A DNA stretch of 64,000 bases from G963668605 sp963793625 (lineage in GTDB: Bacteria; Acidobacteriota; Terriglobia; Bryobacterales; Bryobacteraceae): assembly GCA_963793625.1 (NCBI GenBank), contig CAWCAT010000011.1, forward strand, positions 248,001-312,000, given 5' to 3'. Below, one piece after another: positions 9,998 through 18,581 of this stretch. The position numbers and the translations under genes were made by a program. How positions within the stretch are numbered: the stretch's first letter is position 1; every line of letters starts with the position of its first letter. The notes under the pieces are model-generated. The model searched no databases, was not told where the DNA came from, and worked only from the letters and a program-made list of their open reading frames with translations.

Positions 9998-11261
9998 ATG
10001 CAAAGAATGAGATTCCGCAACTGGCTGTTAAGTTTTTGTCTGGCCGCTGTCTCTAGCGGGCTGGTGTTCGCTCAGGAGTTCTACCTGAAAGACGGCGACC
10101 GCGTCGTGTTCTATGGCGATAGCATCACCGACCAGCGCCTCTACACCACCTTCACCGAAACGTATGTTCTCACGCGTTTTCCAACCCGCGACATCAGCTT
10201 TGTTCATTCCGGCTGGGGCGGTGATCGCGTCACCGGAGGCGGTGGTGGCCCCATTGATCTGCGCCTGAGACGTGACGTGTTTGCCTACAAACCGACGGTG
10301 GTCACGATCATGCTCGGCATGAACGACGGCAGCTACAAGGCATTCGATCAGGGCGTTTACGACAAGTTTGTGAACGGTTATGCCGATATCGTCAAGAGTC
10401 TTCGCGCCGAAATTCCCGCTCTGCGCATTACAGCCATCCGGCCTTCGCCCTTTGACGAAGTGACGCGCTCTGCCATGAAGGGCGGCGGTTATAATCCGGT
10501 GCTGATTAAGTTCGGCGATTTTCTGCAGGATCTGGCGACGAAAGAAAAGCTCGATGTCGCCGACCTCAACGGGCCGGTCGTGCGTGTACTGGAAAAGGCC
10601 AAAGCGGAAGATAACGAAATTGCTCAGAAGATCATTCCAGACCGCGTACATCCCGGTGCCAGCGGTCACCTGATCATGGCTGGTGGGCTCCTGCGCGCCT
10701 GGAACGCCCCATCGCTCGTCAGTTCTGTCGAAATTGATGCCGCCGCCCGCAAGCTGGTTAGCTCAAAATTCACCACAGTATCTGACCTCGTAAGCACCGA
10801 TGGCCTGGCCTGGACCCAACTCGATGCCGCGCTTCCCATGCCCATCGATATGAAAGATCCCGTAATCGCCCTGGCTGTTCGGTCGTCTGATTTCGTGCAT
10901 TCCTTCAATCAGCAGCCGCTCAAAATCGGCGGCCTGGCCGATGGGCAATGGACGCTGCGCATCGACGGTGAACCGGTCGGCACTTTCACAAACCGCCAGT
11001 TTGCGGAAGGGATCAACCTCGCGACGCTGGCGACGCCGATGCTTCGCCAGGCCACGGCTGGTCCACGCTCTGACTCTGAAACACAACAACGTTCACTTCA
11101 TGCGCTGGCGTAGCGTGCAGGTACCGTTCCAGAGCGACAATTTCACAAAGACGCCTGAAACGATGGCCGCGCTCGATAGTCTCGAATCGGAAATCATCGC
11201 GAATCAGCGCGCGACCGCAAAGCCCGCTCCGCACCGCTTCGAAGTCATCGCGGTTAAATAG
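9998..11261 (+). CDS. SGNH/GDSL hydrolase, one frame break
   Basis: Secreted esterase-type hydrolase of about 420 codons. The signal peptide (NWLLSFCLAAVSSGLVFAQ) precedes the SGNH blocks: GDSIT (catalytic Ser), the Gly block HSGWGGDRV, LGMND (Asn block) and DRVHPG (catalytic Asp/His). A C-terminal beta-rich region follows, as in carbohydrate-esterase-like members. The frame changes near 11060, where MLRQA should run into VHALTLKHNNVHF of the next frame and reach the stop at 11261. ATGs at 9998 and 10007 both keep the signal peptide. Likely substrates are acetylated polysaccharides, which is inference from relatives. Confidence 0.8.
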
Positions 11262-11297
11262 TTCGAGAAGAATCGGCAACCCGGGGGACTAATTCAT

Positions 11298-11750
11298 TTG
11301 CCACACTGCGCTACCAAGTATTTCGGTACGGCGGAGTTCGACGAGAGGTCCGTCCTTAAGTTCCCCGTCGGGCTTCCTGGCTTCGAGAGCGAGCACCGTT
11401 TCCTGCCGGTCACGCAACCGGGCCACGAGCCGCTGGTTTTTCTGCAGAGTCTGCAGACGCTCGACCTTTGCTTTGTGGCGCTTCCTCTCCGGACCGTTGA
11501 TCCGGAGTATCAGCTGGAACTCGCCGACACCGATCTCGAACTGCTCAGTCTTCCTGCGGGCACCCAACCTGAGCTCGGTTCCGAGATACTCGGGCTCGCG
11601 ATCCTGACGATTGAAGATAATGGCGTGACCGCGAACCTGCTCGCTCCAATTGTGGTGAATTTGAAGAACGGCCAGGCTGTGCAGGCTATTGCGCCTGTGC
11701 TGCCATACTCTCACAGGCATCCCGTTCGCTCTCCGGGAGCCGCATGTTAG
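11298..11750 (+). CDS. fliW: Flagellar assembly factor FliW
   Basis: FliW, 150 residues, the protein that binds flagellin and antagonises CsrA, linking flagellin level to flagellin translation. Typical blocks are FPVGLPGFESEHRFLPV near residue 22 and LGLAILTIED with NLLAPIVVNLKNGQAVQ near the C-terminus. It probably starts at TTG 11298, with GGGGGA nine bases upstream; no ATG is available. Its 3' end overlaps csrA by 7 bases, so the two are translationally coupled, the usual order in this partner pair. Flagellin follows. Confidence 0.92.
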   Translation: MPHCATKYFGTAEFDERSVLKFPVGLPGFESEHRFLPVTQPGHEPLVFLQSLQTLDLCFVALPLRTVDPEYQLELADTDLELLSLPAGTQPELGSEILGLAILTIEDNGVTANLLAPIVVNLKNGQAVQAIAPVLPYSHRHPVRSPGAAC

Positions 11751-11974
11751 TTGTGCGCCGCCGTGCAGGCCAATCCATCCTGATCGGGGAAAACGTCGAA
11801 GTGCAGGTGATCGATGTGAGCCCGACACGTGTGACGCTCGGTATAGTCGCGCCGAAAGAAGTCTCGCTGGTGCGCGCCGAGGTGCAGTTGACGCATCAGC
11901 AGAATCTGGCTGCAGCCGAAGCGTCCACCCTTGATTCGCTCACAAAATTAGCCGGCGCCCTCCGTCTAAGGTAA
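11744..11974 (+). CDS. csrA: Translational regulator CsrA
   Basis: CsrA/RsmA family RNA-binding dimer, 76 residues. The N-terminus MLVVRRRAGQSILIGENVEV and IDVSPTRVTLGIVAPKEV are textbook CsrA strands, and the RNA-contacting Arg of the VRAEV segment is present. In organisms with FliW, CsrA represses flagellin translation by occupying the Shine-Dalgarno region, and FliW bound to CsrA relieves it (established in Bacillus and Campylobacter). Flagellin lies 109 bases downstream and its leader carries a matching GGA site (see 12066-12077). Confidence 0.95.
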   Translation: MLVVRRRAGQSILIGENVEVQVIDVSPTRVTLGIVAPKEVSLVRAEVQLTHQQNLAAAEASTLDSLTKLAGALRLR

Positions 11975-11981
11975 TTTTTCT

Positions 11982-12008
11982 TCAAGGTCCATCCTCCAGC
12001 GCCGATAC
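11982..12008 (+). promoter_or_regulatory. Sigma-28 (FliA) type promoter of flagellin
   Basis: TCAA at 11982-11985, then exactly 15 bases, then GCCGATAC at 12001-12008. The sigma-28 consensus is TAAA-N15-GCCGATAA, so this has two mismatches and ideal spacing. Transcription would begin near 12016, giving a leader of about 70 nt before the flagellin ATG. Confidence 0.65.
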
Positions 12009-12065
12009 GCAATTCAGCGGACAGAAAGATCGGCCGCCCCTGGCAAGATGCCGGGAATTCAAAAA

Positions 12066-12077
12066 ATAAGAGGATGA
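12066..12077 (+). promoter_or_regulatory. Probable CsrA-binding site on the flagellin Shine-Dalgarno
   Basis: The ribosome-binding site of flagellin is AGAGGATG (12069-12076), eight bases before the ATG at 12084. It coincides with the AxGGAxG core of the CsrA recognition sequence. A second GGA at 12019-12021 in the leader could be the partner site for dimer bridging, as in the Bacillus hag leader. Inferred from sequence and from the adjacent csrA-fliW pair. Confidence 0.5.
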
Positions 12078-12083
12078 ACCTTT

Positions 12084-13577
12084 ATGTCGATGTCTATCGT
12101 AACGAACGTGAATTCGTTGATCGCTCAGGAGAATCTCAGAGTCACGAATGATTTTCAGGGCAGGACCATTCAGCGCCTGACCTCCGGCTATCGTATTAAC
12201 TCCTCCGGCGACGACGCGGCAGGACTCGCAGTAGCGAACAAATTCCGCAGCGACGTGGCGGAACTCCAGCAAGGCGTTCGCAACGCGAACGACGGAATGA
12301 GCACGCTACAGATTATCGATGGCGGTCTGAACAACATTTCGAAGATGCTTGACCGCCTGAAAACACTGGCAACGCAGTCCGCGTCGACCACCTTCACTGG
12401 CGACCGCACGACGCTGAACGCCGAGTACCAGACGCTGATGACCGAAGTCGACCGCCAGGCGGCGAACGTTGGACTTGGCAGTGGCGACACGACTGCTAAC
12501 CGGTTCAACACCAATATCAATGTCTATCTCGGAGGTGGATCCGCCCAATCGAACAGCAAGGTGCAGATCAGTCTGTCCGGTTCGAGCAATCTCGTCAATG
12601 CAGCCAGTCTTGGATTGACAGGTTCTTCGGTCGCCGGGAACACCCAACCCGTTCAGCTCTCCGCCACGGATTACCGCGCTGGAGCGTATCTGGATCAGAA
12701 TAGCAGCCAGACGTATCGTTTTGGCTCGGGAGCCGGCACGGTTAGCGTGACCGTCCAGGGAGACGCGGACGGACTCACCGGCAACCAAATCGTGTCCCAG
12801 TTGAACTCCGGGTTGGCGGGTACCGGATTAACGGCCTCGCTTTCCAGTTCCGACGGTTCACTGCAGATTTCCGGTTCCGGTTCGTTCGCCGTCGCCGTGG
12901 ACGCGAAGGCTGGCGCAGGCGTGCAAATCCAGGCGGCGATCACTGACGCAAACGCGAAGGTGAACACAGGGAAGTTCAATTTCGATGGCGGTACCGTAGG
13001 CGATCTCGGCACGGCGGGACAGACACTGACGTTCACACCGGCAGGCGGTTCCGCTATCAACGTGGCATTGCTGGCCACGGACACCAAGGACACCGTGCTC
13101 AACAAGCTGCGGAGCGGCTTGGCCGGTAGCGGCATCGATGTTGTGCGCATTGGCGACGAAGTATCGTTCCAGGGCGGCACGGATTTCGACGTGGCCCGCA
13201 ATGCATCCGCTACTAGCACCGGCGGTCTCGGCAACGTAGCTTCAGCTTCGTCGGCCAACGCCACCAATGCCACGGCCAACTCGGACCCGACCAGCGCTGC
13301 GCAGACCGCAATCACCGCCATCACCAGCGCGGTAGCTTTGCTCGGCAGCGTCCAGGGTAAGGTCGGCACCGGCCAGAACCAACTGGGATATGCGATCAAT
13401 TTGGCGCAATCGCAGATTGCGAACTTCTCGGCTGCCGAATCGCGCATCCGTGATGCTGACGTCGCCTCCGAAGCAGCGAACCTCACCAAGGCTCAGGTGA
13501 TGTCGCAGGCTTCCATGGCCGCGATGGCTCAGGCGAACTCGGCTCCGCAGTCTGTCCTCGCACTGCTTCGCGGCTAA
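12084..13577 (+). CDS. fliC: Flagellin
   Basis: Filament subunit, 497 residues. The conserved N-terminal D0/D1 region (TNVNSLIAQENL, QRLTSGYRINSSGDDAAGLA) and C-terminal D1/D0 region (AESRIRDADVASEAANLTKA, ending QSVLALLRG) bracket a Gly/Ser/Thr-rich variable centre of about 270 residues containing two flagellin-specific hypervariable-type strands. It carries its own sigma-28 promoter and a CsrA-type leader. The gene is intact, as is the whole flagellar cluster, in contrast with the neighbouring regions. The name fliC is by function; hag or fla would be equally valid. Confidence 0.95.
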   Translation: MSMSIVTNVNSLIAQENLRVTNDFQGRTIQRLTSGYRINSSGDDAAGLAVANKFRSDVAELQQGVRNANDGMSTLQIIDGGLNNISKMLDRLKTLATQSASTTFTGDRTTLNAEYQTLMTEVDRQAANVGLGSGDTTANRFNTNINVYLGGGSAQSNSKVQISLSGSSNLVNAASLGLTGSSVAGNTQPVQLSATDYRAGAYLDQNSSQTYRFGSGAGTVSVTVQGDADGLTGNQIVSQLNSGLAGTGLTASLSSSDGSLQISGSGSFAVAVDAKAGAGVQIQAAITDANAKVNTGKFNFDGGTVGDLGTAGQTLTFTPAGGSAINVALLATDTKDTVLNKLRSGLAGSGIDVVRIGDEVSFQGGTDFDVARNASATSTGGLGNVASASSANATNATANSDPTSAAQTAITAITSAVALLGSVQGKVGTGQNQLGYAINLAQSQIANFSAAESRIRDADVASEAANLTKAQVMSQASMAAMAQANSAPQSVLALLRG

Positions 13578-13600
13578 AGTTTTCCAAAACTCGCCGATAA
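13575..13600 (+). promoter_or_regulatory. Sigma-28 type promoter of fliD, overlapping the flagellin stop codon
   Basis: TAAAGTTT at 13575-13582 is a perfect sigma-28 -35 and includes the flagellin TAA stop. GCCGATAA at 13593-13600 is a perfect -10. The TAAA to GCCGATAA gap is 14 bases instead of 15. Either one base of spacing is tolerated or one base is missing here. It puts the start of fliD transcription near 13608. Confidence 0.7.
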
Positions 13601-13610
13601 GCAGTGAAGT

Positions 13611-13638
13611 AGGCCGGGGGAGAAAACTCCTCCGGCCT
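13611..13638 (+). terminator. Stem-loop between flagellin and fliD
   Basis: AGGCCGGGGGAG (13611-13622), loop AAAA, then CTCCTCCGGCCT (13627-13638), a 12-bp stem with one G-U pair. There is no U-run after it (CACCAGCG follows), so it may act as a weak terminator or 3' stabiliser for flagellin mRNA and at the same time sit at the very 5' end of the fliD transcript. Confidence 0.55.
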
Positions 13639-13661
13639 CACCAGCGTTTTAGGAGGTCAGT

Positions 13662-15032
13662 ATGAGTGGAACCACCGGAATCTTCAATGGAAATAGCCGT
13701 TACTCCTCGGATTTTCAATCAATCATAGACCGCACTGTCGGCATCGCATCACTTCCAATGATGCAGATGCAAAACGTCAGAAACGATCTCGGAGCGCGCT
13801 CCTCCGCACTCAACAGTCTCGATGCCAAAGTCGCCTCGCTCCAGACTGCAATCAACAGTCTGTCTTCCGGAATCGGAAGCAGTTCCTACAGCAGCTCCGT
13901 CTCGGATACTTCCATCGCGAGGGCCACCACGGCCGAAGGCGCACGCGAAGGCACTTACAGCATCGAAGTCACAAAACTCGGATCACAGTCCAACACGCTC
14001 AGCAAGGCAAGCGGCACAGGCCTGCAGAAAGTGACAGACCCCACCACAGGCAATCTTAGCGGCGACCCATCATTCCAGCTCTACCTGAACGGCGACCCTG
14101 ACGGCATTACAATTACCCCCGCCTCGAACTCTTTGAACGCGCTCGCCGATGCCATTAATCTCGCTGCTCCCGATGTCCACGCCACAATCGTCAATGTCGG
14201 CGGCTCCAGCGGTGCAGATTATCGCCTTTCCATCCAGCACAACAAACTTGGCGCGAACACCATTCAACTCAAGGACACGAGCGGCAATTCGCTACTTGAT
14301 CAGCCAGTCACTGGCGAACCCGCCACCTACAAAGTCAATGGATCGACAGAATCGTCCAGCGATACGCGTTCTATCACTCTGGCTTCGGGCCTCACAGTCG
14401 ATCTGCTGAAACAAAGCGAAACCGGAGAAGCCACAACCATTACGGTGAGTCGTAGCGCGTCAAGCATCAGCAACGCCCTAAGCTCGTTCGCTAGTGCCTA
14501 CAACGCGGTGGTCGATGAGATCGATAAGAATCGTGGCAGCGGCAGTGGCGCACTGAAAGGCGACGCCATCCTGTCCTCAATCACGCAATCTCTGCGCAAC
14601 ATCGCTGGTTACGAAACTGGAAGCAACGGGATCAGTTCACTCACTGCGCTCGGGCTCAACTTCGACGATAAGGGCAAGCTCGCGCTCGACAGCACCGCCT
14701 TCAACAACGCAACCAAAGGTAAATTCTCAGATCTGACCACGTTTTTAGGCAGCGAAACCAGCGGCGGTTTTCTCAAAGTTGCCGGCGACATCATGAACAG
14801 CCTCGAAGACTCCACAAGCGGCGTTCTAAAATCGAGCGTCGCCCTGCTGAAGACTCAAGTCACAGACCAGGACAAGCGCCTCGCCGCGGAACAGGAACGA
14901 ATCGATCAGATCACGGCCGACACCCAGGCACGCATGGCGGCAGCAGACGCTCTCATCGCATCCATGGAACAGCAGGTCAGCTACTTCACCAGCATGTTCG
15001 ACTCAATGAGCGCAGCCAACCGGAGCTACTGA
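13662..15032 (+). CDS. fliD: Flagellar filament cap protein FliD (HAP2)
   Basis: Filament cap of 456 residues needed for flagellin polymerisation. The N-terminal FliD_N region (SSDFQSIIDRTVGIASLPM) is followed by the FliD_C region with LSSFASAYNAVVDEIDK and TALGLNFDDKGKLALDS, and ends in a coiled coil with an aromatic SYFTSMFDSM segment. A strong GGAGG at 13651-13655 sets the ATG. It is preceded by its own sigma-28 promoter and hairpin. The following small gene overlaps by one base (TGATG). Confidence 0.92.
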   Translation: MSGTTGIFNGNSRYSSDFQSIIDRTVGIASLPMMQMQNVRNDLGARSSALNSLDAKVASLQTAINSLSSGIGSSSYSSSVSDTSIARATTAEGAREGTYSIEVTKLGSQSNTLSKASGTGLQKVTDPTTGNLSGDPSFQLYLNGDPDGITITPASNSLNALADAINLAAPDVHATIVNVGGSSGADYRLSIQHNKLGANTIQLKDTSGNSLLDQPVTGEPATYKVNGSTESSSDTRSITLASGLTVDLLKQSETGEATTITVSRSASSISNALSSFASAYNAVVDEIDKNRGSGSGALKGDAILSSITQSLRNIAGYETGSNGISSLTALGLNFDDKGKLALDSTAFNNATKGKFSDLTTFLGSETSGGFLKVAGDIMNSLEDSTSGVLKSSVALLKTQVTDQDKRLAAEQERIDQITADTQARMAAADALIASMEQQVSYFTSMFDSMSAANRSY

Positions 15033-15289
15033 TGACGACTCAGGAACAACTGCGCCAGGCGATTCTCGACAACCAGTATGGGCTCGCCGAGTCCCTGCTC
15101 AGCAAACTTCCGCGTACTCCGCAATCGCTGCAGGAAGCAGGCGAAATAACGCAGCTTCTGGTCTGGGCGTTGCAGATGATGCGGATGAATCGTGCTCACG
15201 ATGCTGCACGGCTTGCGGATCAGATCCGCGCTTCGGCTTACAATCCCCGCAACTCCGAAACAAGCCCCACCTGGGAACTCGACGCCTGA
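15032..15289 (+). CDS. Small protein translationally coupled to fliD
   Basis: 85 residues, all-helical by composition, no signal peptide. Not recognised at family level. Its start overlaps the fliD stop (TGATG), the position held by fliS or fliT chaperones in many genomes, and a two-helix bundle with AESLLSKLPRTPQSLQEAG would be compatible with an export chaperone. That role is a guess from context only. The C-terminal 15 residues look disordered. Confidence 0.6.
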   Translation: MTTQEQLRQAILDNQYGLAESLLSKLPRTPQSLQEAGEITQLLVWALQMMRMNRAHDAARLADQIRASAYNPRNSETSPTWELDA

Positions 15290-15351
15290 TACAATAGGGA
15301 TTCTCTTTCGCTGTGAATGAGAGTTTGGTTCAACGTTGGAGGCACTCAGTC

Positions 15352-15753
15352 GTGAATGTTATTGGTGTAATCATGCGAACTTTCAGCTACATTTATCACT
15401 TCCTGCTCGCGCTTATCATGTTGGCGTTGTCCGTTGTGGCGCTAGCCAACGGCCGGCATAACCTGAAGCTGGACATGCTTCCGTGGAAAGAATCGCAGTT
15501 GACTTACGCCCTGCTAATCCTGGGGCTTTTCGGGATCGTTACTGTGGTTCTGGCGCTGAAGGGTACACTTAGACTGCTCTTCTTCTTCTGGTCGCTCGCC
15601 GTGCTGGTGTTGATCTTCAAGGGCTTTATTTTCTCGCCCTATTCTTTCGCGGGCTCCGACGAATTCACCAAAGCTCTGTACCTCATGATTGGTTCAATTC
15701 TGGCCTGCGTGGGCGCATGGATGGCTTTTCGTCAGCAGCCGGTTAAGCGCTAG
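15352..15753 (+). CDS. Small integral membrane protein of unknown function
   Basis: 133 residues with four hydrophobic segments (about 12-30, 45-62, 66-85, 100-118). I start at GTG 15352 because GGAGG at 15338-15342 is nine bases before it; an upstream GTG at 15313 lacks such a site. No motif is recognised. A TACAAT at 15290-15295 could be the -10 of its promoter. It is followed head-on by the deacetylase gene, 6 bases away. Confidence 0.7.
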   Translation: MNVIGVIMRTFSYIYHFLLALIMLALSVVALANGRHNLKLDMLPWKESQLTYALLILGLFGIVTVVLALKGTLRLLFFFWSLAVLVLIFKGFIFSPYSFAGSDEFTKALYLMIGSILACVGAWMAFRQQPVKR

Positions 15754-15759
15754 ATCCAC

Positions 15760-16498
15760 TTAACTGATAACTCGTGAATCGGGCCGTACAGGTCCGGGGT
15801 CTGCGGCATGCAGCATTCTGCTTACGGTCTGAAATTCGTACCCGCGCGAGCGTAATTCAGGGATTATCTTCCGAACGGCCGTGATGGTATTGGAAATTTC
15901 CGGATTTCTCTGCCCCTCGCGCCCGTCATGCAGGCAGATAACCCCGCCATTACCGACGCCATTCAGAACCCGTGCCGCAACGTTTTCCGCGGGCAATCGT
16001 CCAATCCCGCCCGATCACAGTCCACATGACGCCCGTAAGCCCTGTCTCAGCCTGCGCCTGCCCGATTCCGAACCAGCGGACGCCATAGGGCGCTCGGAAG
16101 TACCGCGGAGTCTGCCCAGTGGCGTCGAAGATCGAGTGTTGCGCTCGCGCCAGTTCCTGCGTCATGAATCTGGCCGAGCGGAAGCAGAGCAGCGGATGAG
16201 TATCGCTGTGGTTCCCGATTTCATGACCGGCTTCCGCCACCTGCCGCGCTATGCCAGGCAGTCTGCGTACATTGCAACCGCATTGGAAAAAGGTTGCCGA
16301 GACACCATGCCGTGCGAGTTCTTCAAGCAGTAGCGGGGTGCTTTCACTGGGGCCGTCGTCAAACGTGAGTGCGATGGCCTTGCTGTCGCGCGCTCCGCGA
16401 TACACCGAAGCCCCGAACACAGCGGCGGATCGCCCGCGCACAGCCCATGCCAGATAGCCCGCAGCGCCACCTGCCGCCGTCGCCAATAGTTTCAACAT
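15760..16498 (-). CDS. Polysaccharide deacetylase (NodB homology domain), one frame break
   Basis: Carbohydrate esterase 4 family. The N-terminal hydrophobic anchor is followed by TFDDGPSES (metal Asp plus catalytic base), NHSDTHPL (metal His pair), RAPYGVRW and, after the break, VICLHDG (catalytic His). The frame changes near 15993: VIGRDWT must continue as LPAENVAARVLNGVG in the adjacent frame to reach the stop at 15760. ATG 16498 overlaps the upstream stop as TGATG, so it is coupled to the enolase-superfamily gene. It should de-N-acetylate peptidoglycan or another GlcNAc polymer. Confidence 0.82.
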
Positions 16499-17733
16499 CA
16501 ATGCGCGCTCGACCATTTCTCGCTATGGTCGGCGCTCACGGCCCACGTCTGCTTAGGCGAAATTAGCGTGAAATACGACCACGGCCCCGGAATCCAGGGG
16601 TACTTCTCAATCACGCCCATATCGATACTGACGCCCAGCCCCGGCCTGTCCGACACAACTAGATCACCGGCTTCGATCTGCAGCGGATCTTTCAAAATGT
16701 CCTCCGCCAGCGGAAAATCATACATTCCTGCACGCGTATTGGTTGAATAGACCGGGTATTCCAGCCACTCCGCGACAGTTTCCGGCCAGCAGATTCCCAG
16801 GTGCGCCGCCGCAACCACTTCCAGCGCCGTACCCCAACTATGGAACGCGAAGCGTAGCCCCTGCCTCGAAATTTCTGAAAACAATCGTCAACCGGTCGAG
16901 TAACCACCCTGGCAAACCACGTCCATCTGCACAAAATCGACGCAGTCGGTCGAAATCAGGTCCATATGAAGCTCTTCGGTCGTTTCGTGTTCACCGGCAG
17001 CCAGCGGCACCAGTCCCTTTTGCTTCAGACGTTGATAAGACTCGCGGTCATCCGGTGGCAGTGGCTCCTCCAGCCAGGCCAGATTGTAGGCGCTGATTGC
17101 TTCGGCAATCCGCTCCACCGTCTTACGACTGTAGCTGCGGTCACCCATGCGCCACCACGTGTGCGCGTCCACCATCAAGTCAAAGTCAGGCCCGACTGCC
17201 TCACGCATCAACGCCACAGTGCGGACATCCTCATCAGGGCCAAGCGCAGGGCGCATCTTGTAGGCCCGGAACCCAAACTCCGCGACAGCCAGAGCCTCTA
17301 TGACGTATTTCTCCGGTGGCATGTACATTCCGGCGCTGCCGTACAGCCGGATGCGGTCCCGCAGACGTCCGCCTAACAATTCGGAAACAGGCACACGGAA
17401 AGCCTGACCCATGATGTCGTACAGCGCGATCTCGGCCGCGCAGTAATGCCGTTGCGCAACGGAGTCCGCTTTCTTTGCGAACAGGACACGCAGTGCGTCG
17501 GGCTCCGCGAGCACACGGCCCTCCAGAAACGGAGCCACCTGCTGCTGGATAACCTGATGCGCCTTTTCGCTTGCCGCACCCGGTGCATAACCCACCAACC
17601 CCGCATCCGTGTCAACGCGAATCAACATCGCATCGCGTTTGAGGATCGTTCGCTCGCCACCGTAATAGCTGAGGCGAAGAGGTTCGGAGAGTGGAAACGA
17701 GAGCAGGAAGGACTGAACCTTCGTGATCTTCAT
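16498..17733 (-). CDS. Mandelate racemase/muconate lactonizing enzyme family protein with an in-frame TGA
   Basis: Enolase-superfamily enzyme, 411 codons. The N-terminal capping domain (ILKRDAMLIRVDTDAGLVGY) is followed by the barrel with a KMR catalytic strand (YKMRPALG), metal ligands Asp in LMVDAHTWW, Glu in AWLEEPLP and Glu in AAGEHET, and a late His in FAFHSWGTALE. The frame is continuous, but codon 282 is TGA (16888-16890), between GGYSTG and RLFSEISRQG. No frame change is needed, unlike the other broken genes here. It abstracts an alpha proton of a carboxylate; the exact substrate (sugar acid likely) is unknown. Confidence 0.78.
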
Positions 17734-17858
17734 ATCGCTTATAGCTTAGCAGCAGTCCGGCAACGTAGCATCCCCGAATCAAGGCGATTGATCTTGGCGC
17801 CTGTCGATTAAAGGAACATTTGAAAGCGCGGGGTCGTATCATCGGAAGAGGTCCCCCC

Positions 17859-18581
17859 ATGAATCACACGACGATTCGCGTCGCGTTAGCAATCTCGTGC
17901 TCCCTTCCCCTGGTGTTCTCAACCGGATGCCACAATGTTGAAGCAATCGCAGAGGAACATACGGAAAGGCAGAGTGTCGAACTCGACAAGTCGGAAATGG
18001 TACAGGTCAAACTGGCCCTGGGCGCCGGCGAGTTGAAGGTCCGTGGAGGATCCGCGAAGCTCATGGATGGCGAATTCACTTACCGCGGCAATGGCCGCCC
18101 TGAGATCCGCTACGATTCCAGCTCTTTCCGCGGAAAACTGAACGTACAAAGCGCGTCCATGAAGGATGGATTGAAGCTGGGCCCGCATGGCGGGCGCTGG
18201 GATATCGCACTGAACGAAACCGTTCCCATGAATCTGGAAGTTCACATGGGAGCGGGCGAGAATGATCTTGATCTTGGCAGGTTAAACCTGCGGGATCTTT
18301 CGGTCCACATGGGCGCGGGAAGAGTTAAGCTCGATCTTCGCGGCGATCCCACGCGAAACATGAACGTCCAGGTACACGGCGGCGTCGGAGAGGCTGTAGT
18401 TTACGTTCCCAATACCGTCGGCGTGCGCATGGAAGGACACGGCGGCATCGGTAGCATCGACGTGCGCGGAATGCTCAAGCGCGGCAATCACTACGAAAAC
18501 GATCTCTACGCCAAAGCCCCGGTCAGAATGAACGTGCAGATTCACGGTGGCGTGGGATCGATCAAGGTCTACGCGGAATGA
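17859..18581 (+). CDS. Lipoprotein with toastrack/LiaF-like beta domain
   Basis: 240 residues from the ATG at 17859, preceded by AGAGG. The signal peptide ends in lipobox STGC (Cys22), so it should be lipidated. The rest is a repetitive beta-helix-like fold with recurring HMGAG and HGGVG turns (EVHMGAGENDLDL, SVHMGAGRVKLDL, QVHGGVGEAVVYV, QIHGGVGSIKVYA), the pattern of the toastrack and LiaF C-terminal domains linked to envelope-stress sensing. ATGA overlap couples it to the uracil-DNA glycosylase gene, an unexpected pairing. It diverges from the enolase-family gene across 125 bases. Confidence 0.75.
   Translation: MNHTTIRVALAISCSLPLVFSTGCHNVEAIAEEHTERQSVELDKSEMVQVKLALGAGELKVRGGSAKLMDGEFTYRGNGRPEIRYDSSSFRGKLNVQSASMKDGLKLGPHGGRWDIALNETVPMNLEVHMGAGENDLDLGRLNLRDLSVHMGAGRVKLDLRGDPTRNMNVQVHGGVGEAVVYVPNTVGVRMEGHGGIGSIDVRGMLKRGNHYENDLYAKAPVRMNVQIHGGVGSIKVYAE

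Noticed and set aside
12695..13489. Minus-strand frame of 264 codons in flagellin
   Set aside because: Opposes the low-complexity centre of flagellin, where Ala/Thr/Ser codons leave the other strand open.
16888..16890. Selenocysteine reading of the in-frame TGA
   Set aside because: The position is not catalytic in the enolase superfamily, no SECIS-like hairpin follows, and a single substitution explains it.
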